64,000 bases of DNA from Brevibacterium picturae (GCF_900105045.1 NZ_LT629739.1:806001-870000), one strand, 5' to 3'; positions 33,760 through 43,073 are shown, numbered from the stretch's first letter. Numbers and translations are program-made. Notes: generated by a model from the sequence alone, not told the origin.

Positions 33760-35349
33760 TCACCGTGCCGACTCCGCGGACAGGAAAGTGCGCAACCGCG
33801 CACCGAAGAGATATTCGACTGCGCTTGTCGCTTGATCGGGCCGCGGCCTGTCACTTGGCCTGCCATTTGGCCTGTCACTTGACCCCTGGCGTTGCAACGG
33901 CGGGCCATGAGTCTGGTCGATTTCTCGGTATCGCCGCCGTCGCTTCTCTGCGCTCGAAGCCGATGGGCTCGATTCCGTTTTCTCGGGCTCATTTCCTATT
34001 ACAGGACTGTCAGCAGTTCCCTGATCGCCGATAGCACTGTGATCGTCAGCAGCGGGGCGCTCGGCGCTGCCGTTGCACGCGCGGGGAGCGATCGGCCTGG
34101 TTCGCGTCTCGTAGCGGTGGCCCGTCGGCGTCTTCACGATCAGCTTCTCAGGGGTCGCCTCATGCTTCCATCCCATCAGTTCTTTCGCGTAGTTGCAGGC
34201 GGCGCACAATCCAGAAGCATTGCTCCAGGCAGTTTCGCCGCCGGCAGCGAAGGAAGCGGCATGGTCGGCATGCTTGATCTGGGCATCGCACCACGGTGAG
34301 CGGCAAACGTCATCACGGATGACGATCATTCGTCGCAGCAGTCCCGAGAATTCCCGACGCTTCGAATCCATGCGCACCAGCTGGCCGTCCTCGGGACGAG
34401 CGTAGAGCCTGCGTAGGAAGACCGCCGCCTCGTTCTCGGTCACGAACTTGCGAGCGGCCCCTGCCGGCAATGGGCCGAATCCGGTCAGCCATGCAGGAGT
34501 GTCGCCCGGAGCGACCAGGCTGTCATCGTTCATCACGAGATGGATCTCCGTCGGCACGGCCTCAGCGCAATCCTGGCCCGTAGTCCGTTCGACGAGCAGA
34601 TCCGCCATGACCTGAGACTGTGTGCGTTGGCCCGATTCCCCGGTGCCGATGAGGGAGGCCGCAGACTTCTTCAGATTCGCATAGACGGCGACTGCCTGGG
34701 GCATGGGCAGGAGCGCGGTGAGATAGGCCATGTTGCCTGGAGCGGGACGCACCGACACTGCACGCTCCTCCGTGCACCTTTCGAGGTGCTCGACCGCGGC
34801 TTTCTGATCGATCTGCTGAGCCAGAGCTCTTACTTCGTTGCCGAGCCTCCCGACGCCCACCTCGGCGAGCCGGTCGGCCATGCGCTCATCGACCTGACGA
34901 CGCTTGTCCCTGGGCAGCCAGTCGGTCTCCTTTGCGACTGTGCGAGCCTTCTCTTCGGATATGCGGCCGGTCTTCAGGGCTGAATACGTCTGGGGAAGAT
35001 CAATGAGCAGCGAGCGTGAGAAGTTGAGCAATGTGCTGCCGCGGGCGCGGGAGACCTTACGAGCGAGGGCGATCTCTGCCCCGATGCCCCTGCCCTGCTT
35101 CTTGCTCGAGACGCCGTCTTCGGCCTCCCGATTGCGTCGGCGCATGTCGAACGTCAGAGTTTCCCTGGCCTGGGCCGCCGCCGCGGCGGACGTCAGTTCC
35201 TCGAGCGCGGTGATGCGGTCGATGGCCTCGGTTTCGCTGAGCGCCGCGGGCAGCTTCGACAGCGCCTCATGCCACCGGTGGATCTCGGTGACCACGTCGG
35301 GAACCGTCTGCGCTTCCATACCGATAACACTAGTCTTCGCCACTGACAC
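33760..35349 (-). CDS. DUF222 / HNH endonuclease-domain protein
   Basis: A 529-residue protein. Residues about 20-330 are the DUF222 helical domain (typical ARTVAKETDWLP segment), followed by an HNH domain near 345-400: CRSPWCDAQIKHADHAASFAAGGETAWSNASGLCAACNYAKE, with two CxxC-like pairs and the catalytic HADH. The last 120 residues are disordered with Arg/Pro/Asp repeats. Such proteins are numerous in Brevibacterium, mycobacteria and relatives, often as repeated copies; a homing or 13E12-repeat-like origin is suspected, with no proven role. Start is uncertain: GTG at 35349, GTG at 35343 (better spacing to AAGGG) or ATG at 35319. Confidence 0.85.
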   Translation of the reverse strand: MSVAKTSVIGMEAQTVPDVVTEIHRWHEALSKLPAALSETEAIDRITALEELTSAAAAAQARETLTFDMRRRNREAEDGVSSKKQGRGIGAEIALARKVSRARGSTLLNFSRSLLIDLPQTYSALKTGRISEEKARTVAKETDWLPRDKRRQVDERMADRLAEVGVGRLGNEVRALAQQIDQKAAVEHLERCTEERAVSVRPAPGNMAYLTALLPMPQAVAVYANLKKSAASLIGTGESGQRTQSQVMADLLVERTTGQDCAEAVPTEIHLVMNDDSLVAPGDTPAWLTGFGPLPAGAARKFVTENEAAVFLRRLYARPEDGQLVRMDSKRREFSGLLRRMIVIRDDVCRSPWCDAQIKHADHAASFAAGGETAWSNASGLCAACNYAKELMGWKHEATPEKLIVKTPTGHRYETRTRPIAPRACNGSAERPAADDHSAIGDQGTADSPVIGNEPEKTESSPSASSAEKRRRRYREIDQTHGPPLQRQGSSDRPNGRPSDRPRPDQATSAVEYLFGARLRTFLSAESAR

Positions 35350-35403
35350 GACCCTTCCCCCGGGTATCAGACGAGGTCAGGCGCTCGTAACCCCAACTCC
35401 CGG

Positions 35404-35440
35404 CCTGTCATCCGAATCCCAACCTGTCATCCGAATCCCG
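35404..35440. repeat. 19-bp direct repeat, two copies
   Basis: CCTGTCATCCGAATCCC occurs at 35404 and again 19 bases later, in the spacer between the divergent HNH gene and the end of the Nudix gene. Confidence 0.6.
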
Positions 35441-35515
35441 GGCTTTCGCCACTCGACAAGGAGGCACGAGGCACCGCACTTCAGACGCCGGGACCACTCA
35501 GGAACCCCAGATCGT

Positions 35516-36238
35516 TCAGAAGTCGATGTCGATGGGTTCGTCGCGATCCCACTCTTCGGCCCAGCCGAGGTGGTCGAGAGCGAAGTCGAGGATGCCCGCG
35601 GTGAAACCCCACACCTTGAGGACTCCGACGTCGAAGGCCGGTGTCGTGATCTTCAGGTCCGGTCTGGAGAAGGTACCGCGATTGGCCGGAGCCACCAGGT
35701 CGGCGACAGAGATCCGATAGACGGAATAGGACTCCGACTTGTCCATCACCCGCACCGCACCCGGTTGAGCCCAGTACCCGATGACCGGTGTGACCTGGAA
35801 CCTGCTGACTGGAATGTAGAGCGGGTCCATCTGCCCGAGCACATCGACCGTCGATGGGACGATCCCGGCCTCCTCCTGCGCCTCACGCAGAGCCGCAGCG
35901 ACCAGCGAATCGTCTTCGGGGTCTCGTCCGCCACCTGGGAATGCCACCTGACCGGGGTGGTTCCGGAGCGTGTTCGCCCTCTGCAGGAGAACGATGTCGA
36001 CGTCATCGACGCCCAAATCCGCCAACCGCGAAGCCTGGATCCGGCCAGCATCTGTGCGCGGTCGGCCTCCCCTGCCGAAGAGCATGAGGACCGCGGCGTC
36101 ACGCACCGTCGCATCGTCCGGAGCCTTCGCGCGTCGCAGCCACAGCGGCGAACCGTCCGAAGCCGCGAGATTCTCCAGCTGCGTCCGCAGTGTCTGGTCG
36201 CGTTCCACCTGCAGGTGCTCACACGCCTCGGCGCTCAT
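35516..36238 (-). CDS. Nudix hydrolase, CoA-pyrophosphatase type
   Basis: A 240-residue protein whose ATG overlaps the nth stop (ATGA). It has the UPF0035/CoA-diphosphatase signature LRNHPGQVAFPGGGRDPEDDSL leading into the full Nudix box G-x5-E-x7-RE-x2-EE-xG (GGGRDP to REAQEEAGI, about 115-137), so the metal-binding Glu residues are intact. Members cleave CoA and its derivatives to phosphopantetheine and 3',5'-ADP, or related nucleotides. Co-translation with endonuclease III is conserved in actinobacteria and also seen as Rv3672c-Rv3674c. Confidence 0.87.
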   Translation of the reverse strand: MSAEACEHLQVERDQTLRTQLENLAASDGSPLWLRRAKAPDDATVRDAAVLMLFGRGGRPRTDAGRIQASRLADLGVDDVDIVLLQRANTLRNHPGQVAFPGGGRDPEDDSLVAAALREAQEEAGIVPSTVDVLGQMDPLYIPVSRFQVTPVIGYWAQPGAVRVMDKSESYSVYRISVADLVAPANRGTFSRPDLKITTPAFDVGVLKVWGFTAGILDFALDHLGWAEEWDRDEPIDIDF

Positions 36239-36975
36239 GCTTGGGGCGCCATTTCGAATCTGAGCATTCCCCGCGCCTTCTCCGGATCGAGTTCCCCGGT
36301 CCCGAACGAGGGGCACAGCGCCATCAGCGGGCAGACGCCGCAGGCGGGTCTGCGGGAGTGGCAGATGCGTCGTCCGTGGAAGATCACGCGGTGGGAAAGC
36401 AGGGTGAGTTCCTTCTTCGGGAACAGTGCCGCGATGTCGTGCTCGGCCTTGACCGGATCCTCCTCATCGGTCCATCCGAGCCTGCGCGCCAGCCTGCCCA
36501 TGTGCGTGTCGACGGTCAGGCCCGGAGTGTCGAAGGCGTTGCCGAGCACCACATTCGCCGTCTTCCTTCCGACTCCGGCGAGTGTGATCAGCTTCTTCAG
36601 TGAGTTGGGCACTTCTCCGTCGTAGGTGTCGACGAGTTCGTTCGCGAGTTTGACGATGTTGCGGGCCTTCGCTCGGTAGAAGCCCGTCGAATGGATGAGC
36701 TCCTCGACCTCGATGAGGTTGGCCACCGCGAGGCTGTGCGCGTCGGGGAAGACGGAGAACAGGCCCGGTGTGACCGCATTGACGCGGATGTCCGTGGTCT
36801 GCGCGGACAGGACTGTCGCGATGAGGAGCTGGAACGGTGTCTCGAAGTCGAGTTCGCATTTCGCATTCGGGTACACCTCGGCGAGGATGCGATGGATCTT
36901 CCTCGCCCGTCGGGTTCGACCCAATGGGGTTTCCTTCGCGAACTTCCGCGCGCTCTTCTCTGCCACCGTCAACAC
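36235..36975 (-). CDS. nth: Endonuclease III (DNA glycosylase/AP lyase)
   Basis: A 246-residue base-excision repair enzyme for oxidised pyrimidines. The helix-hairpin-helix is LAGVGRKTA with catalytic K138; the second catalytic residue is D156 in VDTH. Four Cys (205, 212, 215, 221) in C-x6-C-x2-C-x5-C bind the 4Fe-4S cluster. The N-terminus has a short basic leader; a GTG start is used. It overlaps the Nudix gene and is divergent from crp. Confidence 0.96.
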   Translation of the reverse strand: MLTVAEKSARKFAKETPLGRTRRARKIHRILAEVYPNAKCELDFETPFQLLIATVLSAQTTDIRVNAVTPGLFSVFPDAHSLAVANLIEVEELIHSTGFYRAKARNIVKLANELVDTYDGEVPNSLKKLITLAGVGRKTANVVLGNAFDTPGLTVDTHMGRLARRLGWTDEEDPVKAEHDIAALFPKKELTLLSHRVIFHGRRICHSRRPACGVCPLMALCPSFGTGELDPEKARGMLRFEMAPQA

Positions 36976-37221
36976 GACTCACCATCCTAATCCGTGCCCC
37001 GTATTTCCGCAGTGGCGTCCCTCACATCGCCGAGGTGGCCCTGCAGTTGCCCGTCGAACGGGAACGTCCGTACGCAATCGTGGCCCACCTCGGCGAGGGT
37101 GGAGGAAACGCCAGCAAAACCCCCTGTTTTGCACTAATGCCGCAAACTCCCGCGCCTTTGCTGGTATCAGCACCGTTGACCAGGTAGATTTATCTGTGAT
37201 TACCACGACAAGGAGGACACA

Positions 37222-37899
37222 GTGGATATTGAAGTTGTGCGGAGCGCCACGCTCTTCGCAGGTTTGGACGATGAAGCGACAAGCGCATTGATGAAGTTCA
37301 TGAACCCGCGGAGCCTCCGTCGGGGAACCGTGCTTTTCCACGAAGGCGATGCCGGTGATGAGCTCTACATCGTCTCCAGCGGCAAGCTCAAGATCGGCCG
37401 TGAGTCCTCCGACGGACGCGAGAATCTGCTCTCGGTCATCGGTCCGGGTGAGATCATTGGCGAGCTCAGCCTCTTCGATCCGGGTCCACGTTCGACCTCC
37501 GTCACCGCTGTCTCTCAGTCCGAGCTGCTCAGCCTCAAGCATGAGGACCTCACGACGTGGCTCGATGAGCGTCCTCGCGCAGCGATGAACCTGCTCAAGG
37601 CCCTTGCGCAGCGCCTGCGGCGAACCAACGAGACCGTGGGTGACCTCGTGTTCTCCGATGTTCCCGGCCGTGTGGCCAAGGCACTGCTGGACCTCGCTTC
37701 CCGCTTCTCGAAGCCTGCACCCGACGGTGTCCTCGTCGCCCACGACCTCACCCAGGAAGAGCTCGCGCAGCTCGTCGGCGCCTCACGTGAGACCGTGAAT
37801 AAGGCACTGGCCGACTTCGCCGCCCGCGGCTTCATCCGCCTCGAGGCCCGCTCCGTCGTCATCCTCGACATGGAGCGCATGCGCAACCGCGCCCGCTGA
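37222..37899 (+). CDS. crp: Crp/Fnr-family cAMP receptor regulator (GlxR/Crp)
   Basis: A 225-residue transcription factor with GTG start after a strong AAGGAGG. The cyclic-nucleotide domain (1-115) contains IIGELSLFDPGPRSTSV with E81 and R90, the cAMP phosphate-cassette residues. The linker helix (about 120-145) is followed by a winged helix-turn-helix at 177-205 (LTQEELAQLVGASRETVNKAL), whose recognition helix matches the GlxR/Rv3676 family. It is the global regulator of carbon, respiration and acetate use in actinobacteria. A TGTGA half-site with a weaker partner lies at 37195-37210, overlapping the leader, so autoregulation is possible. Confidence 0.94.
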   Translation: MDIEVVRSATLFAGLDDEATSALMKFMNPRSLRRGTVLFHEGDAGDELYIVSSGKLKIGRESSDGRENLLSVIGPGEIIGELSLFDPGPRSTSVTAVSQSELLSLKHEDLTTWLDERPRAAMNLLKALAQRLRRTNETVGDLVFSDVPGRVAKALLDLASRFSKPAPDGVLVAHDLTQEELAQLVGASRETVNKALADFAARGFIRLEARSVVILDMERMRNRAR

Positions 37900-37941
37900 T
37901 CAGTCCTCGTCTATTGCCGAACCACTGAACTCGCACGTCAT

Positions 37942-37978
37942 AGGAACGCCCAGACACGCATTGTGCCTGGGCGTTCCT
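37942..37978. terminator. Convergent terminator between crp and MBL gene
   Basis: Perfect 12-bp arms AGGAACGCCCAG/CTGGGCGTTCCT with a 13-base loop lie 43 bases after crp and 57 before the end of the opposing gene. No long T-tract, but the position and strength fit a two-way terminator. Confidence 0.75.
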
Positions 37979-38034
37979 GTGTTGTCGCGTTCCTGTGGTG
38001 TCTGCAGAGATCGTCAGTCGGTGCAGATCGCGGC

Positions 38035-38802
38035 TCACCCTTGATCGTCGGCCGCGAGGGCTCCCAGGTAATTCAATTGGGCGCGCACGATCTGCTCGGC
38101 GGCACCGCGGACGCTCGGGTCGACGTCGTGGTAGACGATGTCACAGACCTCGGTGGCGCTCGTGGCTCCCTGTTCAAGGGCCGCTGCCACCTGCTCGATG
38201 CGTTCGAGCCGGTGGCTGCGGTAGTACTCGAGCACCTGGGCGGGGGATTCGATGCTGGGGCCGTGTGCGGGCTCGATCGTCGAATAGGCACCCTCGTCGA
38301 GCAGCTGCAGCAACCGGTCAAGGGAATTGAGGTAGTCGCGCAGGGACCCTTCGGGATGCGTCACGATGGTCGTCCCCTCTCCGAGCACGGTGTCGCCGCT
38401 GTAGAGCACCTGATCGTGGATGAGGCTGATGCTGTCCATCGTGTGTCCCGGTGTCGCGATGACCTCCATGACATCGGCCGTGTCGGTGCCGAATGCAATC
38501 CTGTCACCATCGGCGACTGGAGGACTCAGGCGGCTGAACTTCTCGAGGACCGCGTGCACAGGAACCTCGGGCGCCCACGTTTCCACACTGCCGAGCATCT
38601 CTGAGTGATCGGCGTGCTGATGGGTGAGGATGATGGCGGACAGCCTCCGGTCACCGACCTCGGCGAGGAAGTTCTCGCGGTGTTCGGTGATCTCTGGTCC
38701 CGGGTCGATGAGCACCGCCGAGGTGTCGTCCGCCGATGCGATGACATAGGTGTTCGTCCCCGTCAGTGCCATCGGTGATGGGTTGTTCGCGCGGATCCTC
38801 AT
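38035..38802 (-). CDS. MBL-fold metallohydrolase
   Basis: A 255-residue metallo-beta-lactamase-fold protein. Zinc ligands are in THQHADH (about 60-66), TPGHT, SGDTVLG and a C-terminal AHGP. The C-terminal 60 residues are the winged-helix extension seen in LACTB2/Rv3677c-like hydrolases. LACTB2 proteins are RNA endonucleases in mitochondria, but the bacterial substrate is not established. The start overlaps the stop of the degenerate Nudix gene by ATGA. The RidA-Nudix-MBL order is conserved beside crp. Confidence 0.88.
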   Translation of the reverse strand: MRIRANNPSPMALTGTNTYVIASADDTSAVLIDPGPEITEHRENFLAEVGDRRLSAIILTHQHADHSEMLGSVETWAPEVPVHAVLEKFSRLSPPVADGDRIAFGTDTADVMEVIATPGHTMDSISLIHDQVLYSGDTVLGEGTTIVTHPEGSLRDYLNSLDRLLQLLDEGAYSTIEPAHGPSIESPAQVLEYYRSHRLERIEQVAAALEQGATSATEVCDIVYHDVDPSVRGAAEQIVRAQLNYLGALAADDQG

Positions 38803-39779
38803 GAGTCCTCGGTCTCCTCCTCGCCAGTTTCGGCGCTGTTGTCGTCATCGTCGCTCAGGGACAGAAACCCTGGGCTCTGGTCGTTCTCGTCGTCGCCGAC
38901 GGCCACCGCGTAATCGCGCAGAGTGCCTTTGCGGTAGAGGTCGCGTCCGGGGTGGATGACGACGCGCCATTCGCCGTCCTCGTTGGTGACCTCGGGCCGC
39001 AGCGGGTGCAGGTCGCGGACCTGGGCCATGGCTGCTCCGACGCTCGGCACATCGAGCAGGCTCTCGGCAATGAGACGTGTGCTCGCACTGATCCTGTCGG
39101 GATCTCCACCGGCATCGGAAAGGATTTCCTCGGGTCGTTTCCACCCTCCCGAGACCTCATTCGGGGAGAGGAAGTCGACGCTTTGGCCGAAGGGCACCGT
39201 GGCCACGAAGTAGGTGGTGTCGAAGCGGTGCAGCTGGGTCCCCGTGTTGATCCAACGCAGCCAGGGTTTGCACAGGTCCGGGCGCAGTTTGAGGTCGCGT
39301 TCGCGCAGAACCTGCGACCAGTTGATCTCGCTGGAGAACAGTCGTGACCGGGTTCCGCGCCATTCCGTCTGCGGTGCGGCCACAATGTCTCGGTCAACGT
39401 CTTCCGCCAGCACAACACCTGCCGCGGCGAACGCGATGCGGGCCGCAGCCGAGAAGTGCTGCAAAGCTCGTGACTTGTTCTCGATGCTCAGAGTCCTCGC
39501 ACAGCGGGCCGACCTCCACCCTGCCAGAGGCAGGCCGCGCAGGTCGCCGGGACGCAGATTGCTGACTGGGAAGGCCCAGCGGTTGCGGTCCTCGACTCCC
39601 CTGGCGTCAAGCTGCCGGGTGATGAAGGTTTCCAAACCCTCCAGCGAATCCCTGACCAACACGATCGCCGAGGCAGGTCGTGGAGCTTCGGGGACCGGGA
39701 ACCGCCCGTCGGACTGCCATTGGTCCAAGAGCCAACGCAGCTCCGACGAGACGGGCAGAGTGCGTCCGCTAAGCGGCAT
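38799..39779 (-). CDS. NUDT19-like Nudix-fold protein with degenerate Nudix box
   Basis: A 326-residue protein in the position normally held by an actinobacterial NUDT19-like hydrolase (between RidA and MBL genes). The fold is recognisable: PRPASAIVLVRDSLEGLETFITRQL, FDTTYFVATVPFG, and a C-terminal HPLRPEVTNEDGEWRVVIHPG. The usual FPGG becomes FPVS, and the REtFEE core becomes RIAFAA (about 117-122), so the metal-binding Glu residues are missing. It probably lacks Nudix hydrolase activity. The last 30 residues are highly acidic. The ATG lies in the ridA end; an in-frame TTG three codons earlier is also possible. Confidence 0.75.
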   Translation of the reverse strand: MPLSGRTLPVSSELRWLLDQWQSDGRFPVPEAPRPASAIVLVRDSLEGLETFITRQLDARGVEDRNRWAFPVSNLRPGDLRGLPLAGWRSARCARTLSIENKSRALQHFSAAARIAFAAAGVVLAEDVDRDIVAAPQTEWRGTRSRLFSSEINWSQVLRERDLKLRPDLCKPWLRWINTGTQLHRFDTTYFVATVPFGQSVDFLSPNEVSGGWKRPEEILSDAGGDPDRISASTRLIAESLLDVPSVGAAMAQVRDLHPLRPEVTNEDGEWRVVIHPGRDLYRKGTLRDYAVAVGDDENDQSPGFLSLSDDDDNSAETGEEETEDS

Positions 39780-40242
39780 CGTCCTCAACCTCGACGATGA
39801 CCTCGACCTCGACGGGGGTGCCGAGAGGAAGAGTGTTCACGCCCACGGCGCTGCGCGTGTGCTGACCACGGTCGCCGAAGATCTCACCGTAGAGTTCGGA
39901 GACTCCGTTGATCACGGCAGGCTGCTGTGTGAAGTCATCGGCCGAGTTGACGAACCCGGTGACTTTGACCACGCGCACGACCTTGTCGAGGTCGCCGAGG
40001 ACGCCGGCAATCGCTGCCAGGGCATTGAGCCCTGCAGTTCGCGCCAGGTCGTAGCCGGTCTCCAGATCCACGTCCGAGCCGATGTGGCCCGTCGCCGGGA
40101 GCTTCCCGTCGACGACAGGCAGCTGGCCCGAGGTGTAGACATAGTTGCCGGTGCGCAGCGCCGGAACGTAGGCACCGGCGGGAGCGGCGACATCGGGCAG
40201 GGTGAGACCGAGTTCAGCAATGCGGTCAAGAGTCTTCGACAT
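39769..40242 (-). CDS. ridA: RidA/YjgF-family protein
   Basis: A 157-residue RidA-type protein with GAAGGA ribosome site. Family features: YVYTSGQLPVVDG, a GDVDLETGYDLARTAGLNALAAI segment, and the VEVEVIVEVED C-terminus. RidA enzymes hydrolyse reactive enamine/imine intermediates made by PLP enzymes. The conserved Arg expected in the active site near residue 105-110 is represented only by an unclear segment (TGFVNSADDF), as in other subgroups that may not be deaminases. Overlaps the next gene by about four codons. Confidence 0.87.
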   Translation of the reverse strand: MSKTLDRIAELGLTLPDVAAPAGAYVPALRTGNYVYTSGQLPVVDGKLPATGHIGSDVDLETGYDLARTAGLNALAAIAGVLGDLDKVVRVVKVTGFVNSADDFTQQPAVINGVSELYGEIFGDRGQHTRSAVGVNTLPLGTPVEVEVIVEVEDDAA

Positions 40243-40311
40243 GGGTATTCCTTCGACGAGGGTGTTTCGGATCAGGGTTTCAGGTCTGGCAAGTGCTCAG
40301 ACGCTGCCGCT

Positions 40312-40467
40312 TCAGTCTTTCGGACGCTTGAGGTAAGCCACGAGCCCGTTGTTGTCGGGGCCCGGAACGACCTGCACGAGCTCGTAACCGTCTTCACCCC
40401 ACTGGTCGAGGATCTGCTTCGTCGCGTGGACGATGAGCGGCACTGTGACGTATTCCCACTTGGTCAT
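40312..40467 (-). CDS. Small DUF4177 protein
   Basis: A 51-residue protein, MTKWEYVTVPL to YLKRPKD, with an AAGGAG ribosome site. The W-EY-TVPL start and L-QWGEDGYELVQVVPG centre are the DUF4177 pattern (PF13783). Function is unknown. It is just upstream of ridA on the same strand with 69 bases between, and in relatives it commonly accompanies the ridA-Nudix-MBL cluster. Confidence 0.82.
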   Translation of the reverse strand: MTKWEYVTVPLIVHATKQILDQWGEDGYELVQVVPGPDNNGLVAYLKRPKD

Positions 40468-40646
40468 GATTCTCCTTGAGTCTCTGTCTGCCCGACTGTC
40501 CGATGAGTCATCGGGCCGGGCTTGTACACGGACCGACAGCCGGTCATTCTGCGCCGAGGCCGACCAGCAATCGATGTCGTTCCCAACACTAGCCGAGAAC
40601 CCCTGCTCCGAGCACCAGCCATCCTTCAGTGAGAGAGCCTCCGACG

Positions 40647-40696
40647 AATGAGCGCGGGGTGGGCGATCACAATGATCGTCCCACCCCGCGCTCATT
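40647..40696 (-). terminator. Terminator hairpin after the class A PBP
   Basis: Arms AATGAGCGCGGGGTGGG and complement, extended by CGATC/GATCG with one bulged base, make a stem of about 22 bp ending 16 bases before the PBP stop on the minus strand. It has no T-tract after it on that strand. Confidence 0.7.
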
Positions 40697-40711
40697 TGAG
40701 ATGACCGGCGC

Positions 40712-43018
40712 TCAGTTACCGCCGAGGCCCGGCGATCCGCCGCCGTCTCCGCCACCACCGGTGCCACCGCCGCCGTTTTCGCCGCCGTTTCCGCCGCCAC
40801 CGGTACCGCCACCGCCGTTTCCGCCGCCGGTGCCACCGCCGCCGCCTCCGCCGGAGCCGCTGCCCCCGCCGGAGCCGCCGCCCTTGAAGTACTTGCTGCT
40901 CGGCTTGGAGAACCCGGTGTTGCCCTTCGTCTCTTTGACTGCCTGACTCATGTAGGCCTGCCAGGTCTTACCGGAGATCGTTGCACCGTAGACATGTCCG
41001 CGGACCGCGCCCTCGCTGTTGTTGCGCCAGTCACGCGTTCCGGCCGGGTCACCGGTCCAGACTGCCGTCGACAGTGTCTTGGTGAATCCGAGCAGCCAGG
41101 TGTGGCCGACGTCGAAGTTCGTTGTACCTGTCTTGGCGCCGGCTGGAACACCGATGCCCAAGCCAGTCGTCGTACCACCCTTGAACGTCTGGGTCAGAGC
41201 GTAGGCGACCCCCTTGGCCACATCCTTGTCGAGGACCCGCTTGCACCCTTCGCCGGGCACATCGAGCTTCTTGCCGTTACGATCCTTGATCGAGAGGATC
41301 GGCTTCGGGCCGCAGAACTCGCCCTCATTGGCAAAGGTGGCGAAGGCCGCAGCCATGGCAATCGGAGTCGTCTCCGTCGTACCCAGGATCGACGAGGGCG
41401 ACAGCGCCTGGATGAAGCCGCTCTCGTTCTCGAAGTCGAGCTTCTCGCCGCTGCCGTAGCGGATACCCAGGTCCATGGCGGTGTTCATAATCTCGCACAT
41501 GTTGAGCTGATTGCCCATGGCCGCGTAGCCGGTGTTCACCGAGTTCTTCGTGGCTTCCAGTGCGGTCATCGAGCCTTTGCCCTCACCGTCGCCGGCATTG
41601 TTGGGTTCCCAGTCGCTGCCCATGTTCGGACAGCCGTCGTATTTCCAGGAACTGGCCGGGAAGTTGCGTTTCGTGGCGTTGACCGTGGTGTTGAGGCTCT
41701 TGCCAGATTTCAGCCACGTCGCCAGCACGAAGGGCTTCCACGTCGAACCGACCTGGAAACCGCCACCGCCGTTGTGCTTCCTGTCGACGGTGTAGTTGAT
41801 GCTGGTCTTCTCGTTGCGTTCATTGTCCTTGACCTCGCCGACCGTGTATTCGCGGTTCTCGGCCATGGCGATGACCTCGCCCGTGCCGGGTTCGATCGTG
41901 ACCAATGCGTGTCCGGCGCCGGAGGGGTCGCCCACGGGAACACGTTTCTTGATCTGTTTGTCGGCGATCTTCTGGATGTCTGGGTTGAGGCTCGTCTTGA
42001 TCGTCAGTCCGCCACGCTGCAGGAAGGCCAGGCGCTCTTCGACGGTCTCGCCGAAGGTCTCGTCGTTCTTGATGACATTCTCAACGTAGTCGCAGAAGAA
42101 CTCCGCGTTGCTCTTCGCAGAGGTACAGCCATTCGGAGTCTCATGCAGGTCGAGGTTGAGGTCGGTCTTGACCGCCTTGTCGTATTCCTTCTGCGTGATG
42201 TGATCGTATTTGAGCATCTGCCCGAGAACAGTGTTGCGGCGCTTCTTCACCTGGTCGGGGAAGCGCTGCGGATTGAACGCCGAGGGGTTCTGCACGATGC
42301 CGGCGAGCATCGCCGACTGTTCGATGTTCAGGTCCTTTGCGTCGATCCCCCAATACCTGTGGGCAGCCGCCTGAACACCGTAGACATTGGGTGATCCCGA
42401 GTAGTTGTTGATGTTCATGTACCGGTTGAGGATGTCCTTCTTGTCGTACTTCTTCTCAACCGCCACAGCGAGCTTGGCCTCGCGCAGCTTGCGCGCGTAA
42501 CCCTCCACACCATCGGATTCCTTGGCCGCTTCCACACCTTCCTCGTTGCCTTTGGCGTGGGCGTTCTCCGCCAGCACATTCTTCACGTACTGCTGGGTCA
42601 GCGTCGACCCGCCCTGCGTCGTCGAGGACACCATGTTGTGCACCGCGGCACGCGCGATGCCCTCGATGTCGACTCCGCCGTGTTCGAAGTACCGATAGTC
42701 CTCGACGGCGATCGTGGCGTCCTGCATCTCCTGCGAGATCTCGTCGAGGGGCACCTCGACGCGGTTCTGCCAGTAGAACTCCGCGATTTCCGAACCGTCG
42801 GAGGCAAGCATCGTCGACTTCTCGCCCAGTTCCTGGATCTCGAGGGTGGCGGGAAGTGAGTTGAAGATTTCGACCGCACTGTTTGCGCTGGCAGTAGCGA
42901 CACCGACCCCGGGGATGGCAAGACCGGCTGCGACGACCCCAGCCACCGCGCTCACGGCGACGAACTGGAGAAACGCACCTGTCTTGGTCGGATTCGGATT
43001 TGACTCAGGAGACACCAT
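40712..43018 (-). CDS. ponA: Class A penicillin-binding protein (transglycosylase/transpeptidase)
   Basis: A 768-residue bifunctional cell-wall synthase. A membrane segment lies at 17-42. The glycosyltransferase domain (about 70-270) has EDYRYFEHGG with catalytic E106, and GGSTLTQQYVKN. The transpeptidase has S425-TWK, SVN and KTGTTN motifs, the set for beta-lactam binding. The last 60 residues are almost pure Gly/Ser/Asn with GGGTGGG repeats, a disordered tail outside the membrane. It builds peptidoglycan strands. This corresponds to ponA2 by position (Rv3682) but has no PASTA domain in the visible C-terminus. Confidence 0.93.
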   Translation of the reverse strand: MVSPESNPNPTKTGAFLQFVAVSAVAGVVAAGLAIPGVGVATASANSAVEIFNSLPATLEIQELGEKSTMLASDGSEIAEFYWQNRVEVPLDEISQEMQDATIAVEDYRYFEHGGVDIEGIARAAVHNMVSSTTQGGSTLTQQYVKNVLAENAHAKGNEEGVEAAKESDGVEGYARKLREAKLAVAVEKKYDKKDILNRYMNINNYSGSPNVYGVQAAAHRYWGIDAKDLNIEQSAMLAGIVQNPSAFNPQRFPDQVKKRRNTVLGQMLKYDHITQKEYDKAVKTDLNLDLHETPNGCTSAKSNAEFFCDYVENVIKNDETFGETVEERLAFLQRGGLTIKTSLNPDIQKIADKQIKKRVPVGDPSGAGHALVTIEPGTGEVIAMAENREYTVGEVKDNERNEKTSINYTVDRKHNGGGGFQVGSTWKPFVLATWLKSGKSLNTTVNATKRNFPASSWKYDGCPNMGSDWEPNNAGDGEGKGSMTALEATKNSVNTGYAAMGNQLNMCEIMNTAMDLGIRYGSGEKLDFENESGFIQALSPSSILGTTETTPIAMAAAFATFANEGEFCGPKPILSIKDRNGKKLDVPGEGCKRVLDKDVAKGVAYALTQTFKGGTTTGLGIGVPAGAKTGTTNFDVGHTWLLGFTKTLSTAVWTGDPAGTRDWRNNSEGAVRGHVYGATISGKTWQAYMSQAVKETKGNTGFSKPSSKYFKGGGSGGGSGSGGGGGGGTGGGNGGGGTGGGGNGGENGGGGTGGGGDGGGSPGLGGN

Positions 43019-43073
43019 GAAACCCAGTTTAACTAATCCGAGTTGTGCAAATTCTCAAAAACCGATGAGAGTG

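Noticed and set aside
34904..36625. A 573-codon plus-strand open frame over HNH, Nudix and nth ends
   Set aside because: It spans three recognisable minus-strand genes and has no protein motif.
40994..42394. A 466-codon plus-strand frame inside the PBP gene
   Set aside because: Antisense to the conserved PBP catalytic domains; no start signal.
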